Source: Cyanobacterium aponinum PCC 10605
GTDB lineage: Bacteria; Cyanobacteriota; Cyanobacteriia; Cyanobacteriales; Cyanobacteriaceae
Direction: 5' to 3'
DNA length: 64,000 bases
Assembly: GCF_000317675.1 (NCBI RefSeq)
Contig: NC_019776.1
Location: forward strand, 3,720,001-3,784,000
Part shown: piece by piece, positions 11,858 to 23,449 of the stretch
How positions within the stretch are numbered: the stretch's first letter is position 1
How the letters are laid out: each line of letters opens with the position of its first letter
The notes under the pieces: generated by a model
Database searches by the model: none
The model's input: only the letters and a program-made list of their open reading frames with translations
What the model was told of the DNA's origin: nothing
Program-made: the position numbers and the translations under genes

Positions 11858-12376
11858 TTACGCTACTGCTGCAGCGGCACGGTCAAAGTAGCTAGCTACT
11901 TCTGCCATTAAAGCACTACAATCACCAAGAGTAATGTTGTTGGTATCATTAGCGATCGCTAAAGCTGCATCTTTCATTTTTTGAACACCAACTGCAACGG
12001 AAGCACCGGGAGTTCCTAAAGCTAAATAGGTTTCACGAAGTCCATTTAAACAACGATCTTCTAATACGGAAGCATCACCAGAGAAGATTGCATAGGTGAT
12101 ATAACGTAAGATGATTTCCATGTCACGAAGACAAGCAGCCATACGACGGCTAGTGTAAGCATTTCCGCCAGGAGCGATTAATTGAGGCTGTTCAGCAAAT
12201 AAAGAACGAGCCGCATTGGTAACAATAGCAGAAGCGTTGCTGGTGATACGGTTAACAGTATCCATACGTTTGTTGCTATCGCTAACCATTTGAGATAAAG
12301 CGTCGATTTGAGCAGAGCTTAAGAATTCGCCGCGAGCGTCAGCCTGAGAAACAACTCTTGTGAATGCGTCGTACAT
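11858..12376 (-). CDS. cpcB: C-phycocyanin beta subunit
   Basis: Partner of CpcA in phycobilisome rods. 172 residues, the canonical length. Bilin-binding Cys82 (MAACLRD) and Cys153 (TLGDCSAL) are both present, and Asn72 (PGGNAYTS), normally N-methylated, is conserved. An AGGAG ribosome binding site at 12388-12392 fits high expression. It is the first gene of the cpcBA operon. The 509 bases upstream hold its promoter. Confidence 0.99.
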   Translation of the reverse strand: MYDAFTRVVSQADARGEFLSSAQIDALSQMVSDSNKRMDTVNRITSNASAIVTNAARSLFAEQPQLIAPGGNAYTSRRMAACLRDMEIILRYITYAIFSGDASVLEDRCLNGLRETYLALGTPGASVAVGVQKMKDAALAIANDTNNITLGDCSALMAEVASYFDRAAAAVA

Positions 12377-12885
12377 TTTTAGTTAATCTCCTAATAGATT
12401 TAGTTTGTTTTGTTAAATTTGTTAAATTTTGGTTAAACAGAGTCGTTTTACTTAGATCTTTTTCTTCAAGATTTCCTTGTAAAACTTCTGCAAATTAGTC
12501 TCTCTTATTTTGTGCTTAAAACCAAGTCTTTGTTAAGCATTTGTAAAGAAACTTAATTTTTTGACAACTTTTTTATAAAAATCGTCTCAGAAAAGTGTTT
12601 TAACCTTTCATGTAAATTTATAACCCGTAGTGACGCATTTTTTTATTACGTGTTGTTAAATTTTTCTGATCTTTTTCTTAATATTTGTTTACACTTTTTC
12701 TCATTACAAATCTATATGTTTTAAGGATAGTAGTCGGTTATCATTAATAAAAATCTGGTGAAGATAGAGAGCAGTTAATAGAGATGCGTTTGAGTTCTTT
12801 TTTATTAAGGGTTAATGAAAAGTGTGCGATCGCCTCTTACCGTTATGGGGGAATTTCTGTATCGTAATAAATGCTTTAGCACTTT
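12377..12885 (-). promoter_or_regulatory. Long AT-rich leader and promoter region of cpcBA
   Basis: This 509-base gap contains no recognisable gene. On the minus strand it is rich in A/T tracts. One candidate is TTGTCA near 12570 followed 17 bases later by ACAAAT, but several other boxes are equally plausible. Long leaders are usual for cpc operons. Part nearest the toxin gene contains a HIP1-like GCGATCGC and looks like ordinary intergenic DNA. Confidence 0.4.
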
Positions 12886-13272
12886 TTACCATAAAACTTG
12901 AACATTATAAGAATTAAACATAGAATCATTGCTGATAATTGTCATAGATTCTAATTGACTTTGAGCGATTAACATTCGATCAAAAGGGTCTTTGTGGTAT
13001 GAAGGTAAGATAGATGCGTTAAGAGCATGAGCCACAGAAATAGATAAAGAAGAAATTTTGTCTATCTGCATTTGCTGAGGTATCAAAATCTCTGGAGATA
13101 TTGGTAAATCAAGTTTTCCCAACTTATATTTAATCCCTATTTCCCAAATACTGGCCACAGATAGATATAGCTTATTCTGATTATTTTGAATGGTTGCCAT
13201 CGCAGTCTGACTTAATTTTTCAGGCTCAACTAGCCACCATAACCAACAATGAGTATCGAGTAATATGTTCAA
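12886..13272 (-). CDS. PIN domain ribonuclease toxin (VapC-like)
   Basis: Predicted Mg2+-dependent RNase toxin of a type II toxin-antitoxin pair. 128 residues begin NILLDTHCWLWWL, with the first PIN aspartate, and continue with IWEIGIKYKLGKL and HKDPFDRMLIAQSQ, carrying the other acidic residues (DPFDR). The start is a TTG at 13270-13272, chosen because the PIN core begins immediately after it. It follows the antitoxin stop by two bases, typical of coupled translation. The belonging of the pair to one operon is clear; the cellular target is not. Confidence 0.88.
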   Translation of the reverse strand: MNILLDTHCWLWWLVEPEKLSQTAMATIQNNQNKLYLSVASIWEIGIKYKLGKLDLPISPEILIPQQMQIDKISSLSISVAHALNASILPSYHKDPFDRMLIAQSQLESMTIISNDSMFNSYNVQVLW

Positions 13273-13274
13273 TT

Positions 13275-13514
13275 TTATTTTCCTTCAAACAAACTAATAA
13301 TTTCTTCATCAGATTCATAAAAATTTTCCGATACAGTAAATTGCCCTTTTAATCTTCCGGGGATGCGCTGATGAAACAATGATTCATCGGTATAAGGGGT
13401 TAAGAAGGCAACTGGCTTTCCTCGATTAGCGATAATTATTTTTTCTCCTTTTTCAACCCTAGATAACAACTGAGAAAGTTGTGTTTTTGCCTGATGTATA
13501 TTAACAATATTCAT
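13275..13514 (-). CDS. Phd/YefM family antitoxin
   Basis: 79-residue antitoxin expected to bind the adjacent PIN toxin through its C-terminus and DNA through its N-terminal fold. MNIVNIHQAKTQLSQLLSRV and EKIIIANRGKPVAFLTPY are the usual Phd/YefM signatures. It lies directly upstream of the toxin, the normal order, and probably autoregulates the pair from the region around 13515-13560. Confidence 0.88.
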   Translation of the reverse strand: MNIVNIHQAKTQLSQLLSRVEKGEKIIIANRGKPVAFLTPYTDESLFHQRIPGRLKGQFTVSENFYESDEEIISLFEGK

Positions 13515-13655
13515 TTTGACTTAGTTCAATAAACTAAGTTTTAGTATAGCGTAAATAGATATCTCCAAAATATGACGAAGTAATGAGATTTTTAACTTAC
13601 GATCGCACCTTCTGATAATTGAAAACTAGGGGGGGGAAACCCTTTGCCAATTAGG

Positions 13656-14708
13656 CTAATTTCTCTCAATAATACCACCACCCAATAATATTTCCTGATG
13701 ATAAAACACCGCCGCTTGTCCGGGTGTAATGCCAAATTGGGGTTCATCAAAAACTAATTTAACTCGATTATTCTCTAGTGGGATGATATTCACTTGTTGA
13801 GGGTTGGCACGGTATCTCACTTTCGCTTCTGCTTTTAATGGTACTTTAGGAGATGCGATCGAAACCCAATTGACACGATTTACATAACATTCTGTTTCAC
13901 CACCTTGATCCCTTGTACCAACTATCACCTGATTCATAACAGGATCTAATTTAAGCACATATAAAGGTTCAGAATAAGCAATACCTAAACCCCGTCTTTG
14001 TCCGATAGTATAGTGATGGATTCCTTCATGTTCCCCTAAAATATTACCTTCTAAATCAACTATTTGCCCCTGCTTGGGAGTTATATATTTATTTAAAAAC
14101 TCTTTCATATTGCCATGAGCTTCTATAAGGCATAAATCTTGACTTTCTGGTTTCTTTGCCGTTTTTAAATTCAAAGCCTCCGCCATCGCCCTTGTTTCAG
14201 TTTTCGTTTGATTCCCCAAAGGGAAAATTAGATGAGATAAAATTTCTTGAGGTAAATCATAGAGAAAATAGGATTGATCCTTATTATCGTCAATAGCTTT
14301 TAATAACTGGAAGCGATCGCATCTTTCATCATAAACAACCCTAGCATAATGCCCCGTAGCGATTTTATCAATACCTAAAGTATTTTGAGCATATTCCAAC
14401 ATCGGAGGAAATTTAACCGTGCGATTACATTGAGAACAAGGTAAAGGAGTGACACCACCTTCATAGCCCGTTACCAAATAATCAATAATATTCTCTTGGA
14501 AAACATCTCTAATATCAACAATGTGATGACTAATGCCTAATTGTTCGCAAATATGAGCCGCATCTACCATTCCCTCAGAACAACATTGCCCTTTTCCTTT
14601 CATTAACCAGAGGGTAACACCCTCCACATGATAACCTTGTTTTTGCAAACTCGCCGCCGCAACAGAACTATCCACTCCTCCAGATAATCCGACTAAAACC
14701 TTATTCAT
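13656..14708 (-). CDS. mnmA: tRNA-specific 2-thiouridylase
   Basis: Thiolates U34 of tRNAs for Lys, Glu and Gln, using ATP and sulfur from a relay. 350 residues from the ATG at 14708; a TTG nine bases upstream is in frame but less likely. The PP-loop ([16 protein letters not shown]) and the catalytic cysteines in PCSQCNR and SQDLCLIE are visible, as is GHYAR. The C-terminal beta-barrel ends with TPGQAAVFY. It is transcribed alone. Confidence 0.95.
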   Translation of the reverse strand: MNKVLVGLSGGVDSSVAAASLQKQGYHVEGVTLWLMKGKGQCCSEGMVDAAHICEQLGISHHIVDIRDVFQENIIDYLVTGYEGGVTPLPCSQCNRTVKFPPMLEYAQNTLGIDKIATGHYARVVYDERCDRFQLLKAIDDNKDQSYFLYDLPQEILSHLIFPLGNQTKTETRAMAEALNLKTAKKPESQDLCLIEAHGNMKEFLNKYITPKQGQIVDLEGNILGEHEGIHHYTIGQRRGLGIAYSEPLYVLKLDPVMNQVIVGTRDQGGETECYVNRVNWVSIASPKVPLKAEAKVRYRANPQQVNIIPLENNRVKLVFDEPQFGITPGQAAVFYHQEILLGGGIIERN

Positions 14709-15023
14709 AACAATCAAAATAACAAGAATTTTCAGTTAATAACTAGCAATCAAAATAATTAAGAAAGGAAAGATTCCCTTTTACCCCGACTCTAATCCTT
14801 ACATACATCAATTATAACTTGACTCAAATAGGGGTTGCTGAAAAAATACTTAGGTGAGGCTAAAGAAAGAAAAAGAGTTTTAATTAATTAAAGAAAAATT
14901 AGATCCCGTTTCAACAATTCAATTCTTGTACCGTAGTTGTGATAAATTACTAGATATAATCCCCACAAACTTTAATAAACATAGCATCGTCACACGGAAA
15001 AAATGCTACTGTTATTGATGATT

Positions 15024-15274
15024 TAACCTGAGTTTTGGATAAGCTGAAAGCATCCCAACTCGTAGTCAGAAAACCTTATAGCTTCTTAGAAATAACGATA
15101 AAATTGCCTTAACCCGAACTAACGTTAAAAATATATTCAACCCCTACCACCCCAAACCCTAAGCCTTTACTTCCTCCTCTCATTCTCTCTTCTCATCTGG
15201 TCATCATCCTAACACCTGCAACCTGCAACCTGAAACCTAACCTTATCGGATATTCTTAAACCAAACTGAGGTTA
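15024..15274. repeat. Full-length TAACCTGAG inverted-repeat element with core unit
   Basis: Left end TAACCTGAGTTTTGG, right end CCAAACTGAGGTTA: near-perfect terminal inverted repeats over 251 bases. It contains the conserved core (to about 15125) and then AATATATTCAACCCCTACCA, runs of CACCTGCAACCTG heptads and AACCTTATCGGATATTC. It fills most of the gap between mnmA and rplY. The part nearest mnmA (14709-15023) is AT-rich, and I see nothing definite there. Confidence 0.8.
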
Positions 15275-15336
15275 TTTAACCTGACACCTGACACCTGACA
15301 CCTAATAAATTAATTTTGTCTCCAATTAGGATATTA

Positions 15337-15900
15337 TTAGCCTTTCTTACGAGGTGCTACGATACCGATGATGTTTTTATGAGGATCATCTAATACAGTA
15401 ATACCTTCAGGAAGAACCAAATTACCCACAGAGAAAGTCTTGCCAATGTCCACGTGGCTGATGTCCATTTCTAGGAATTGAGGAATTTTATCAGGCAAAC
15501 AGCGAACTTTTACTTCTGTTACCATTTGTTCCATAATACCCCCTTTGGATATCCCAATAGAATGACCAACAATTTTTAAAGGTACAACTACGATTACATC
15601 TTTATCTGCAGAGGGACAAAAGAAACTAATATGATGTAAATTGCGTTTCCAAGGATGAGTCTGTACTTCCCTAATTAAAACTTGACCATTCCAGTTGATT
15701 TCGGGAACATTTAACTCCACAAGAGTGTTATTGACCGATGCGTTTTTGAGCAGAGTTAAAGCCTCTTTCTGGGTTAATACTAAGGACACGGATTCTGCTC
15801 CTTTATGTCCATATAAGTTGGCAGGAATAAAACCTTCACGACGTAATGCGCGAGGATTACCACCTTCTGCTCTAGTTTTACATTCCAATGTAATTGACAT
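15337..15900 (-). CDS. rplY: 50S ribosomal protein L25 (CTC form)
   Basis: 5S rRNA-binding ribosomal protein of the long bL25/CTC type, 187 residues. The N-terminal 5S-binding domain is visible (CKTRAEGGNPRALRREGFIP, then LYGHKGAESVSLVL), followed by the TL5-like C-terminal beta domain (KIVGHSIGISKGGIMEQ, LPEGITVLDDP). It lies downstream of purA with a 144-base gap on the same strand and may share its transcript. Confidence 0.94.
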   Translation of the reverse strand: MSITLECKTRAEGGNPRALRREGFIPANLYGHKGAESVSLVLTQKEALTLLKNASVNNTLVELNVPEINWNGQVLIREVQTHPWKRNLHHISFFCPSADKDVIVVVPLKIVGHSIGISKGGIMEQMVTEVKVRCLPDKIPQFLEMDISHVDIGKTFSVGNLVLPEGITVLDDPHKNIIGIVAPRKKG

Positions 15901-16044
15901 TTTAGTTAACTGATTTCCTTATAAATTTTTCTATTAAGCAATGCGATTAACTATTTAAGAGTTCTTTGACAGCATCTCTTGACGAAGCCAAGAAAATGCG
16001 TTAAAGAATCATAGTATTTTTGTTTAGAGATTAATTATACTGAC

Positions 16045-17574
<1,530 letters not shown>

Positions 17575-18636
17575 TTATCTTAGTGCCATAACAGAGACTT
17601 TTCCAGCAATCTGTTGAGCAATTTTTTTCAGGGCTTGAGCAGAAGCACTCTGAGGTTGAAGGGCTACGATGGGAATGCCGCGATCGCCTCCTTCCCTTAA
17701 AGAAATTTCTAAAGGAATACAACCTAGTAAAGGAACATTTAACTCTTTGGAAGCCTTTTCTCCACCCCCTGAACCAAATAAGTCATAGCTCTTGTCTGGC
17801 ATATCGGGGGGAATAAAATAACTCATATTTTCCACAATACCTAAAATATTGATACCTAACTGCTCAAACATTTTTAAACCCCTACGAGCATCTTGTAAAG
17901 AAACATTTTGAGGAGTAGTCACAATAACCGCTCCAGCTAAAGGCACAGATTGAGCAAGAGTTAATTGAGCATCTCCTGTACCCGGAGGCATATCAACAAT
18001 TAAGTAATCTAACTCACCCCAGTTTACCTGATAGAGAAATTGACGGATAATACCATTTAACATAGGTCCACGCCACATCACGGGTTGATCAGGATTAATT
18101 AAGAATCCCATAGATACCATTTTGATACCATGATTAAAAGCCGGTTGAAGAATATCCCCTTGAGGGCTTTTTTCTACATTTATGGGAACATCATTTAAAC
18201 CCAGCATTGTCGGAGCGTTAGGTCCATAAATATCTGCATCTAATAAGCCCACCTTTGCACCACTTTGAGCTAAAGCCACCGCAACATTAACCGAAACACT
18301 ACTTTTGCCCACTCCTCCTTTTCCACTGGAAATGGCAATAATATTTTTCACTTGATTAACTGATTGTCTGTCAGGAAGGGGTTTTTGTTGAGGTGTTTCT
18401 GCTGTCACATCTACGGTTACTGATTTTACTCCCTCTAATTGTTTTACTGCTTTCTCGCAATCTTCGACGATAAATTCTCTTAAAGGACAGGCGGGGGTTG
18501 TTAAAACCAAAGTAAAGCTAACATTTCCATCTTCAACAGAAACATTACGAATCATATTTAGTTCGACTAAACTTTTTTGTAATTCCGGATCTTGAACGGG
18601 TTTTAATATTTCTAATATTGATTCTTGAGTTAACAT
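17575..18636 (-). CDS. mrp: Mrp/ApbC/NBP35 family P-loop ATPase, Fe-S carrier
   Basis: Scaffold or carrier ATPase for iron-sulfur cluster delivery. 353 residues: an N-terminal MIP18-like (DUF59) domain (about 1-90, ILEILKPVQDPELQKSLVEL) joined to a MinD/Mrp ATPase with the deviant Walker A SSGKGGVGKSSVSVNVA, the DADIYGPNAPTMLG switch and DYLIVDMPPGTGDAQLT. The usual CxxC cluster-binding motif near the C-terminus is not obvious; the region reads ENMSYFIPPDMP. It lies upstream of purA with a repeat-rich gap. Confidence 0.92.
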   Translation of the reverse strand: MLTQESILEILKPVQDPELQKSLVELNMIRNVSVEDGNVSFTLVLTTPACPLREFIVEDCEKAVKQLEGVKSVTVDVTAETPQQKPLPDRQSVNQVKNIIAISSGKGGVGKSSVSVNVAVALAQSGAKVGLLDADIYGPNAPTMLGLNDVPINVEKSPQGDILQPAFNHGIKMVSMGFLINPDQPVMWRGPMLNGIIRQFLYQVNWGELDYLIVDMPPGTGDAQLTLAQSVPLAGAVIVTTPQNVSLQDARRGLKMFEQLGINILGIVENMSYFIPPDMPDKSYDLFGSGGGEKASKELNVPLLGCIPLEISLREGGDRGIPIVALQPQSASAQALKKIAQQIAGKVSVMALR

Positions 18637-18757
18637 AGTTTGTTCGCAGTTTAAATATTTTTGATTAGTTCTTGTCGTTACTTTTATAGTTTTTTGTCTA
18701 TAAAATATCTATTCTCTATTATTAATTATCAATGTTGATTAATCAAGAAATCAAAAT

Positions 18758-18778
18758 AATTTGACCAAAAGTCAAATT
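18758..18778. promoter_or_regulatory. Perfect inverted repeat upstream of the SphS-like kinase
   Basis: AATTTGAC (18758-18765) and GTCAAATT (18771-18778) are perfectly inverted around CAAAA. It sits in the 332-base divergent region between mrp and the kinase gene. It could be an operator or a small RNA hairpin. Nothing else definite is visible in this AT-rich gap. Confidence 0.3.
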
Positions 18779-18968
18779 GAATTTGTCTGATGAGCATTAA
18801 TTTATGGAGATTTATTTTGTCTGGGATTGGTTAATTGTATATTTTGTTTATTTTATAGCTGATTATTATTAACTATGGTTAAAATATTTCTGATTAATTA
18901 ATAATAGACCCTATAATGGAATAGGAAATAATTATTAGTTAAGATTTCCCAAAATATTTTGTTATTAA

Positions 18969-20246
18969 ATGATAAATTTTCTACTGGGTTTAGCAATTGG
19001 TTTATTCATTTATTTTTGGAACGCCTATCGAGCAAATTGTCAACTAAAAGAAATATTATATTCTTTATCTGAATTTGATTCTGTTAAGTCTCTTTCTAAA
19101 ATTGCTCAAGTTAGGCGTGGGGTTAATCTTTTAAATAACAAATTTTACTATACTCAATTAGAGTTAGATGTACACCATGAATTAATTAGAAAAAACCCTT
19201 TAGGCTATTTAAGAATTGATGCAAATAATTGTTTAATTGAATGTAATGAAGAGGCGAAAAAAATACTTTATATTCAACGCTGGAATCCTCAGATTTTAAG
19301 ACTATTTTTAGAATTAGTTCGTTCATATGAACTGGATCAACTTATTCAGCAAACTAGAAAAATTCAAAAAAGATTAACCATAGAATGGCAGTTTTTTCCC
19401 ACTGCAAATTACATTGCAGAAGAAGAGAATTTAGATACTAATAGTTATCAACCACTTTTTTTAAAAGCCTATAGTTATCCCCTTCCTGCGGGGCAAGTGG
19501 GAATTTTTATCGAAAATAGGCAGTTAATTAGAGAATTAACCCAGAAAAAAGAACAAGCCTACTCTGATTTAAGTCATGAATTAAGAACGCCTCTGACTTC
19601 TTTATTATTATTATCAGAAACTCTCCAGAAATTTACCGATGATAAAGGGAAAATTTGGTTAGAACAATTACATAAGGAAATTAATCGTTTAGTGGATTTA
19701 GTGCAAAATTGGTTAGAAATTTATCAATTAGAACAAAATCCTTATCAAACCCTTAAATTTCAAAGTTTAGATTTACAACAATTACTATTGTCTGCTTGGC
19801 AATCGGTTACAATATTAGCAGGGAAAAAAGAAATTAGTTATAAATATGAGGGAGAAGATAAAATATTTATAGATGTGGATCTTAATCGTTTTACACAAGT
19901 TTTTGTTAATCTTTTTGATAATAGTATAAAGCACTGTTTTTTTGGTGGTTCAATATTAGTAAAAGCACAAATAAAAACAAATATTTATGAGGAAGAAGTT
20001 GTCGAAATTCATGTCATTGACAACGGTAGTGGTTTTAACCCGAATGATTTACCCCACATTTTTGAAAGGCTTTATCGAGGAGATAAGTCAAGAATGAGAA
20101 CTGCAAGGGGAGGCAGTGGTTTAGGATTAAGTATTGTTAAACAAATTATTGAAGCTCATCAAGGCTCGATCGCAGCTAGTAATCATCCTGAAACTAAAGG
20201 TGCTTGGTTTAAAATTATAGTCCCTTTAAAACAAAAATCTAACTAA
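18969..20246 (+). CDS. Membrane-anchored histidine kinase, SphS/PhoR-like
   Basis: Sensor kinase of 425 residues. An N-terminal hydrophobic segment (FLLGLAIGLFIYFW) should anchor it in the membrane. A PAS-like region follows (about 85-190, NPLGYLRIDANNCLIECNEEA). HisKA has DLSHELRTPLTSLLLLSETL. HATPase has NLFDNSIKHC, DNGSGF and GGSGLGLSIVKQII. The layout and length match cyanobacterial SphS, the phosphate-starvation sensor, but no response regulator or pho-box gene is adjacent, so the specific role is inference. It lies 20 bases upstream of a hydrolase-like gene, probably in one transcript. Confidence 0.85.
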   Translation: MINFLLGLAIGLFIYFWNAYRANCQLKEILYSLSEFDSVKSLSKIAQVRRGVNLLNNKFYYTQLELDVHHELIRKNPLGYLRIDANNCLIECNEEAKKILYIQRWNPQILRLFLELVRSYELDQLIQQTRKIQKRLTIEWQFFPTANYIAEEENLDTNSYQPLFLKAYSYPLPAGQVGIFIENRQLIRELTQKKEQAYSDLSHELRTPLTSLLLLSETLQKFTDDKGKIWLEQLHKEINRLVDLVQNWLEIYQLEQNPYQTLKFQSLDLQQLLLSAWQSVTILAGKKEISYKYEGEDKIFIDVDLNRFTQVFVNLFDNSIKHCFFGGSILVKAQIKTNIYEEEVVEIHVIDNGSGFNPNDLPHIFERLYRGDKSRMRTARGGSGLGLSIVKQIIEAHQGSIAASNHPETKGAWFKIIVPLKQKSN

Positions 20247-20266
20247 TTTGTATCGAAAAAATTTTC

Positions 20267-20899
20267 ATGAACAATCAACAGCCATTAATCGTTATTATAG
20301 GAGGTTTTCATAACTTAGAAATAACTATTAATTTTGTTAAATATTTATATTCTCAAATAAAGGCAATCAAAGACTTAAAATACATAATTATACCCACTGA
20401 TAAAGTACAACCATTAGATGGACTCAGTGCTTATAATTTTTTATCTAATTATCTAGTTAATCAATCTTGTTTTCCCTGCCCAATTATTGTAATTAGTTTT
20501 AGTGCTGGAGTGGTGGGAGCGATAATTTTAGGAAAACTATGGAAAGCATGGAATGGTGAAGTATTATGTCTATTGGCTTTTGACGGTTGGGGCGTACCTT
20601 TAATAGCCGATTTTCCTTGCTATCGTGTTAGTCATGACCATTTTACCCATTTTTCTTCTTTATTATTGGGTGGTGAGGAAAGTAGTTTTTATGCTCAACC
20701 GATGGTAAATCATTTAGAATTATGGCGATCGCCTCTTGAAATACAAGGACGGTGGCAAATGAAATTAGGAGTTGAAAAAACAGTAAAAATGACTGACTTC
20801 ATCCAATTTTGTCTTCAAAAAGAAATTGATAAATATATTAAAAAATGTAAAAAATATCCAGAAACCGAAGCAAAAAATAATCATAAAAAGAACAATTAA
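20267..20899 (+). CDS. Hypothetical alpha/beta-hydrolase-like protein
   Basis: 210 residues without a family I can name. The first strand (PLIVIIGGFHN) and an elbow-like VISFSAGVVGAIILGKLW around residue 80-95 suggest an alpha/beta-hydrolase fold. FDGWGVPLIADFPCYRVSHDHFTH follows, including a plausible catalytic-type Asp and His. The C-terminal 30 residues are Lys/Asn-rich and probably disordered. It sits 20 bases after the SphS-like kinase and 42 bases before the pentapeptide gene on the same strand, suggesting an operon. Confidence 0.65.
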   Translation: MNNQQPLIVIIGGFHNLEITINFVKYLYSQIKAIKDLKYIIIPTDKVQPLDGLSAYNFLSNYLVNQSCFPCPIIVISFSAGVVGAIILGKLWKAWNGEVLCLLAFDGWGVPLIADFPCYRVSHDHFTHFSSLLLGGEESSFYAQPMVNHLELWRSPLEIQGRWQMKLGVEKTVKMTDFIQFCLQKEIDKYIKKCKKYPETEAKNNHKKNN

Positions 20900-20941
20900 C
20901 GATATTATGACTGATGTTGACCATTCAAAATTTAGCCCACA

Positions 20942-21529
20942 ATGAGTAAGTCATATACCCTAGATATAGAAAACATCCGCCATGGCAATATCAAAGATTT
21001 ACAGGCAATTAATCTTAATGGTGCTAACCTTTCAGGGGCTGATTTAGCACAAAGTAATTTTACTGGAAGTAATTTAACAGGAGTAAATTTGACAGGGGCA
21101 AACTTAGAAAAAGCTATCTTGCGATGTAATTTGAGAGGGGCAGATTTAACAGGGGCTTCTTTACAGGGTGCAGATTTGCGGGGTGCAGATTTGCGGGGGG
21201 CGATATTACTTTCAAGTCAAGTGGAAAATATTAGTTTAGCAGGAAGTTTTTTGGCTGGTGCTATCTTAACCAATTTAGATTTATGCAATGCCGATTTAAG
21301 AGGAGCAGATTTGCGAGGTGTCAATCTTGTGGGAGCTTGTTTACAAAAAGCAGATTTAAGCAATGCAAATCTCAGTGGAGCGGATTTATCTCAGGCAGAT
21401 TTAGAGGAAGCAAACCTTAGTGGAGCAATTTTGCACGGCACTAATTTAACTCAAGCAAATTTACTCTGTGCGATTGTTGAAGGTGTGTCTTTTGATTATG
21501 TCATTACCTCAGAGACTATCATTCAATAA
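20942..21529 (+). CDS. Pentapeptide repeat protein
   Basis: 195 residues built almost wholly of A(D/N)LXX pentapeptides (about 27-180: LSGADLAQSNFTGSNLTGVN and so on), predicting a right-handed quadrilateral beta-helix. Such proteins are abundant in cyanobacteria with mostly unknown roles. There is no signal peptide, so it is probably cytosolic. It may be co-transcribed with the kinase and hydrolase-like genes upstream. Confidence 0.92.
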   Translation: MSKSYTLDIENIRHGNIKDLQAINLNGANLSGADLAQSNFTGSNLTGVNLTGANLEKAILRCNLRGADLTGASLQGADLRGADLRGAILLSSQVENISLAGSFLAGAILTNLDLCNADLRGADLRGVNLVGACLQKADLSNANLSGADLSQADLEEANLSGAILHGTNLTQANLLCAIVEGVSFDYVITSETIIQ

Positions 21530-21542
21530 GAGTTTGGGAGAT

Positions 21543-21690
21543 TGACCTCAGCTCGGTTTAAGAATATCGGATAAGGATGGGTGTTAGGTTTCAGGTTTCG
21601 GGATTTTTAATTCTTAATTCTTAATTATTTACCTTTGCCCTTTGTCCCTTTAACTTTGCCCTTTTAACTTTGCCCATTGCCTATTTATGA
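21543..21690. repeat. One-ended TAACCT-family repeat after the pentapeptide gene
   Basis: Starts TGACCTCAGCTCGGTTTAAG and includes AATATCGGATAAGG, GTTTCAGGTTTCGGG and repeated CTTTGCCCTTT. A matching right end is not recognisable, so the copy seems truncated or decayed. The remaining bases to 21808 are probably the guaA promoter. Confidence 0.6.
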
Positions 21691-21808
21691 TAAAATGAAG
21701 TGATACTTGTAACTAAAAATTAACTATTGTCACCCGCTTTTAAGTCGGTAAATAATCTTTAGTCAGCAAGAAAAGTAAGAAAACTCAATACATAAATAGT
21801 TAGAGCCA

Positions 21809-23437
21809 GTGACCATAGCAGACAGTATCACCCCAAAACAAGAAGGTAAATCTCATAATCTTGATTCTACCATCAACCTGAAACGACAAATGATTGTAAT
21901 ACTTGACTTTGGATCGCAATATTCAGAATTAATCGCTCGTCGTATTCGAGAAACGGAGGTTTATTCTGAGGTTATATCTTATCGTACCAGTGCGGAACAA
22001 TTACGACAAATCAATCCTCACGGTATTATCCTCTCAGGTGGTCCTAATTCCGTTTATGATGAGGGTGCGCCTCTTTGTGACCCTGAAATCTGGAATTTAG
22101 GTATCCCCGTTTTAGGGGTTTGTTACGGTATGCAATTAATGGTTAAGCAGTTAGGGGGTACAGTAGAACGAGCAACTCGTGGAGAATATGGTAAAGCCTC
22201 TCTATTTATTGATGATCCCACTGATTTGTTAACTAATGTGGAAGAAGGTTCAACCATGTGGATGAGTCATGGGGATTCTTGTACTCAATTACCCGACGGT
22301 TTCAAAATTCTCGCTCATACTGACAATACTCCCTGTGCTGCGATCGCACAACATCAGCAAAAGTTATTCGGAGTTCAATTCCATCCTGAAGTAATTCATT
22401 CTCAATATGGTACAGCATTAATTCGCAATTTTGTCTATCATATCTGTGGTTGCGAACCCACTTGGACAACAGAAGCCTTTGTGGAAGAATCCATCAGAGA
22501 AATTCGAGCAAAGGTGGGTGATAAGAGAGTATTATTAGCTTTGTCTGGTGGTGTTGACTCCTCAACCCTCGCTTTTCTACTCCATGAGGCTATAGGTGAT
22601 CAGCTTACTTGTATGTTCATTGATCAAGGTTTTATGCGTAAAGGCGAACCTGAAAGATTAATGGAGATTTTTGATCAACAATTCCATATCAATGTTGAGT
22701 ATGTTAATGCACGAGATCGCTTCTTAGCAAAACTAGAAGGTGTAACAGATCCAGAAGAAAAACGCCGTATTATCGGTCATGAATTTATCCAAGTGTTTGA
22801 GGAAGAATCTAACCGTTTAGGACCCTTTGACTACTTGGCACAGGGAACATTATACCCTGATGTAATCGAATCTGCAGATACTAATGTTGATCCCAAAACA
22901 GGGGAAAGAGTGGCAGTTAAAATTAAGAGCCATCACAATGTGGGAGGATTGCCGAAAAACTTACGCTTTAAATTAGTAGAACCTCTGCGTAAACTCTTTA
23001 AAGACGAAGTGAGAAAAGTCGGTAGAAGCATTGGCTTACCAGAAGAAATTGTTTCCCGTCATCCTTTCCCCGGACCCGGTTTAGCTATTCGTATTTTAGG
23101 AGAAGTCACCGCCGAAAAATTAAATATCCTTAGAGATGCTGATTTTATCGTCAGAGACGAGATCAAAAAATGGGGTATGTACCATGATTTTTGGCAAGCA
23201 TTTGCCGTTTTACTACCTGTGCGTAGTGTTGGTGTAATGGGAGATAAAAGAACCTATGCTTTCCCCGTTGTTTTACGTTTAATTACCAGTGAAGACGGTA
23301 TGACAGCAGATTGGGCAAGACCTCCCTATGACTTATTAGAGCAAATGTCCACCCGTATTGTTAATGAGGTGAAAGGGGTTAATCGAGTGGTGTATGACAT
23401 TACATCTAAACCTCCCGGAACTATTGAGTGGGAATAG
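21809..23437 (+). CDS. guaA: GMP synthase (glutamine-hydrolysing)
   Basis: Converts XMP to GMP using glutamine and ATP. 542 residues with a GTG start. The N-terminal class I amidotransferase has [17 protein letters not shown], the nucleophile Cys in GVCYGMQLM and the catalytic HPEVIHS. The ATP pyrophosphatase domain has the PP-loop [15 protein letters not shown], and the C-terminal dimerisation domain ends [10 protein letters not shown]. It is monocistronic. The first 30 residues vary between cyanobacteria, so a later start cannot be excluded. Confidence 0.97.
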   Translation: MTIADSITPKQEGKSHNLDSTINLKRQMIVILDFGSQYSELIARRIRETEVYSEVISYRTSAEQLRQINPHGIILSGGPNSVYDEGAPLCDPEIWNLGIPVLGVCYGMQLMVKQLGGTVERATRGEYGKASLFIDDPTDLLTNVEEGSTMWMSHGDSCTQLPDGFKILAHTDNTPCAAIAQHQQKLFGVQFHPEVIHSQYGTALIRNFVYHICGCEPTWTTEAFVEESIREIRAKVGDKRVLLALSGGVDSSTLAFLLHEAIGDQLTCMFIDQGFMRKGEPERLMEIFDQQFHINVEYVNARDRFLAKLEGVTDPEEKRRIIGHEFIQVFEEESNRLGPFDYLAQGTLYPDVIESADTNVDPKTGERVAVKIKSHHNVGGLPKNLRFKLVEPLRKLFKDEVRKVGRSIGLPEEIVSRHPFPGPGLAIRILGEVTAEKLNILRDADFIVRDEIKKWGMYHDFWQAFAVLLPVRSVGVMGDKRTYAFPVVLRLITSEDGMTADWARPPYDLLEQMSTRIVNEVKGVNRVVYDITSKPPGTIEWE

Positions 23438-23449
23438 ATTAAAAAAGGG

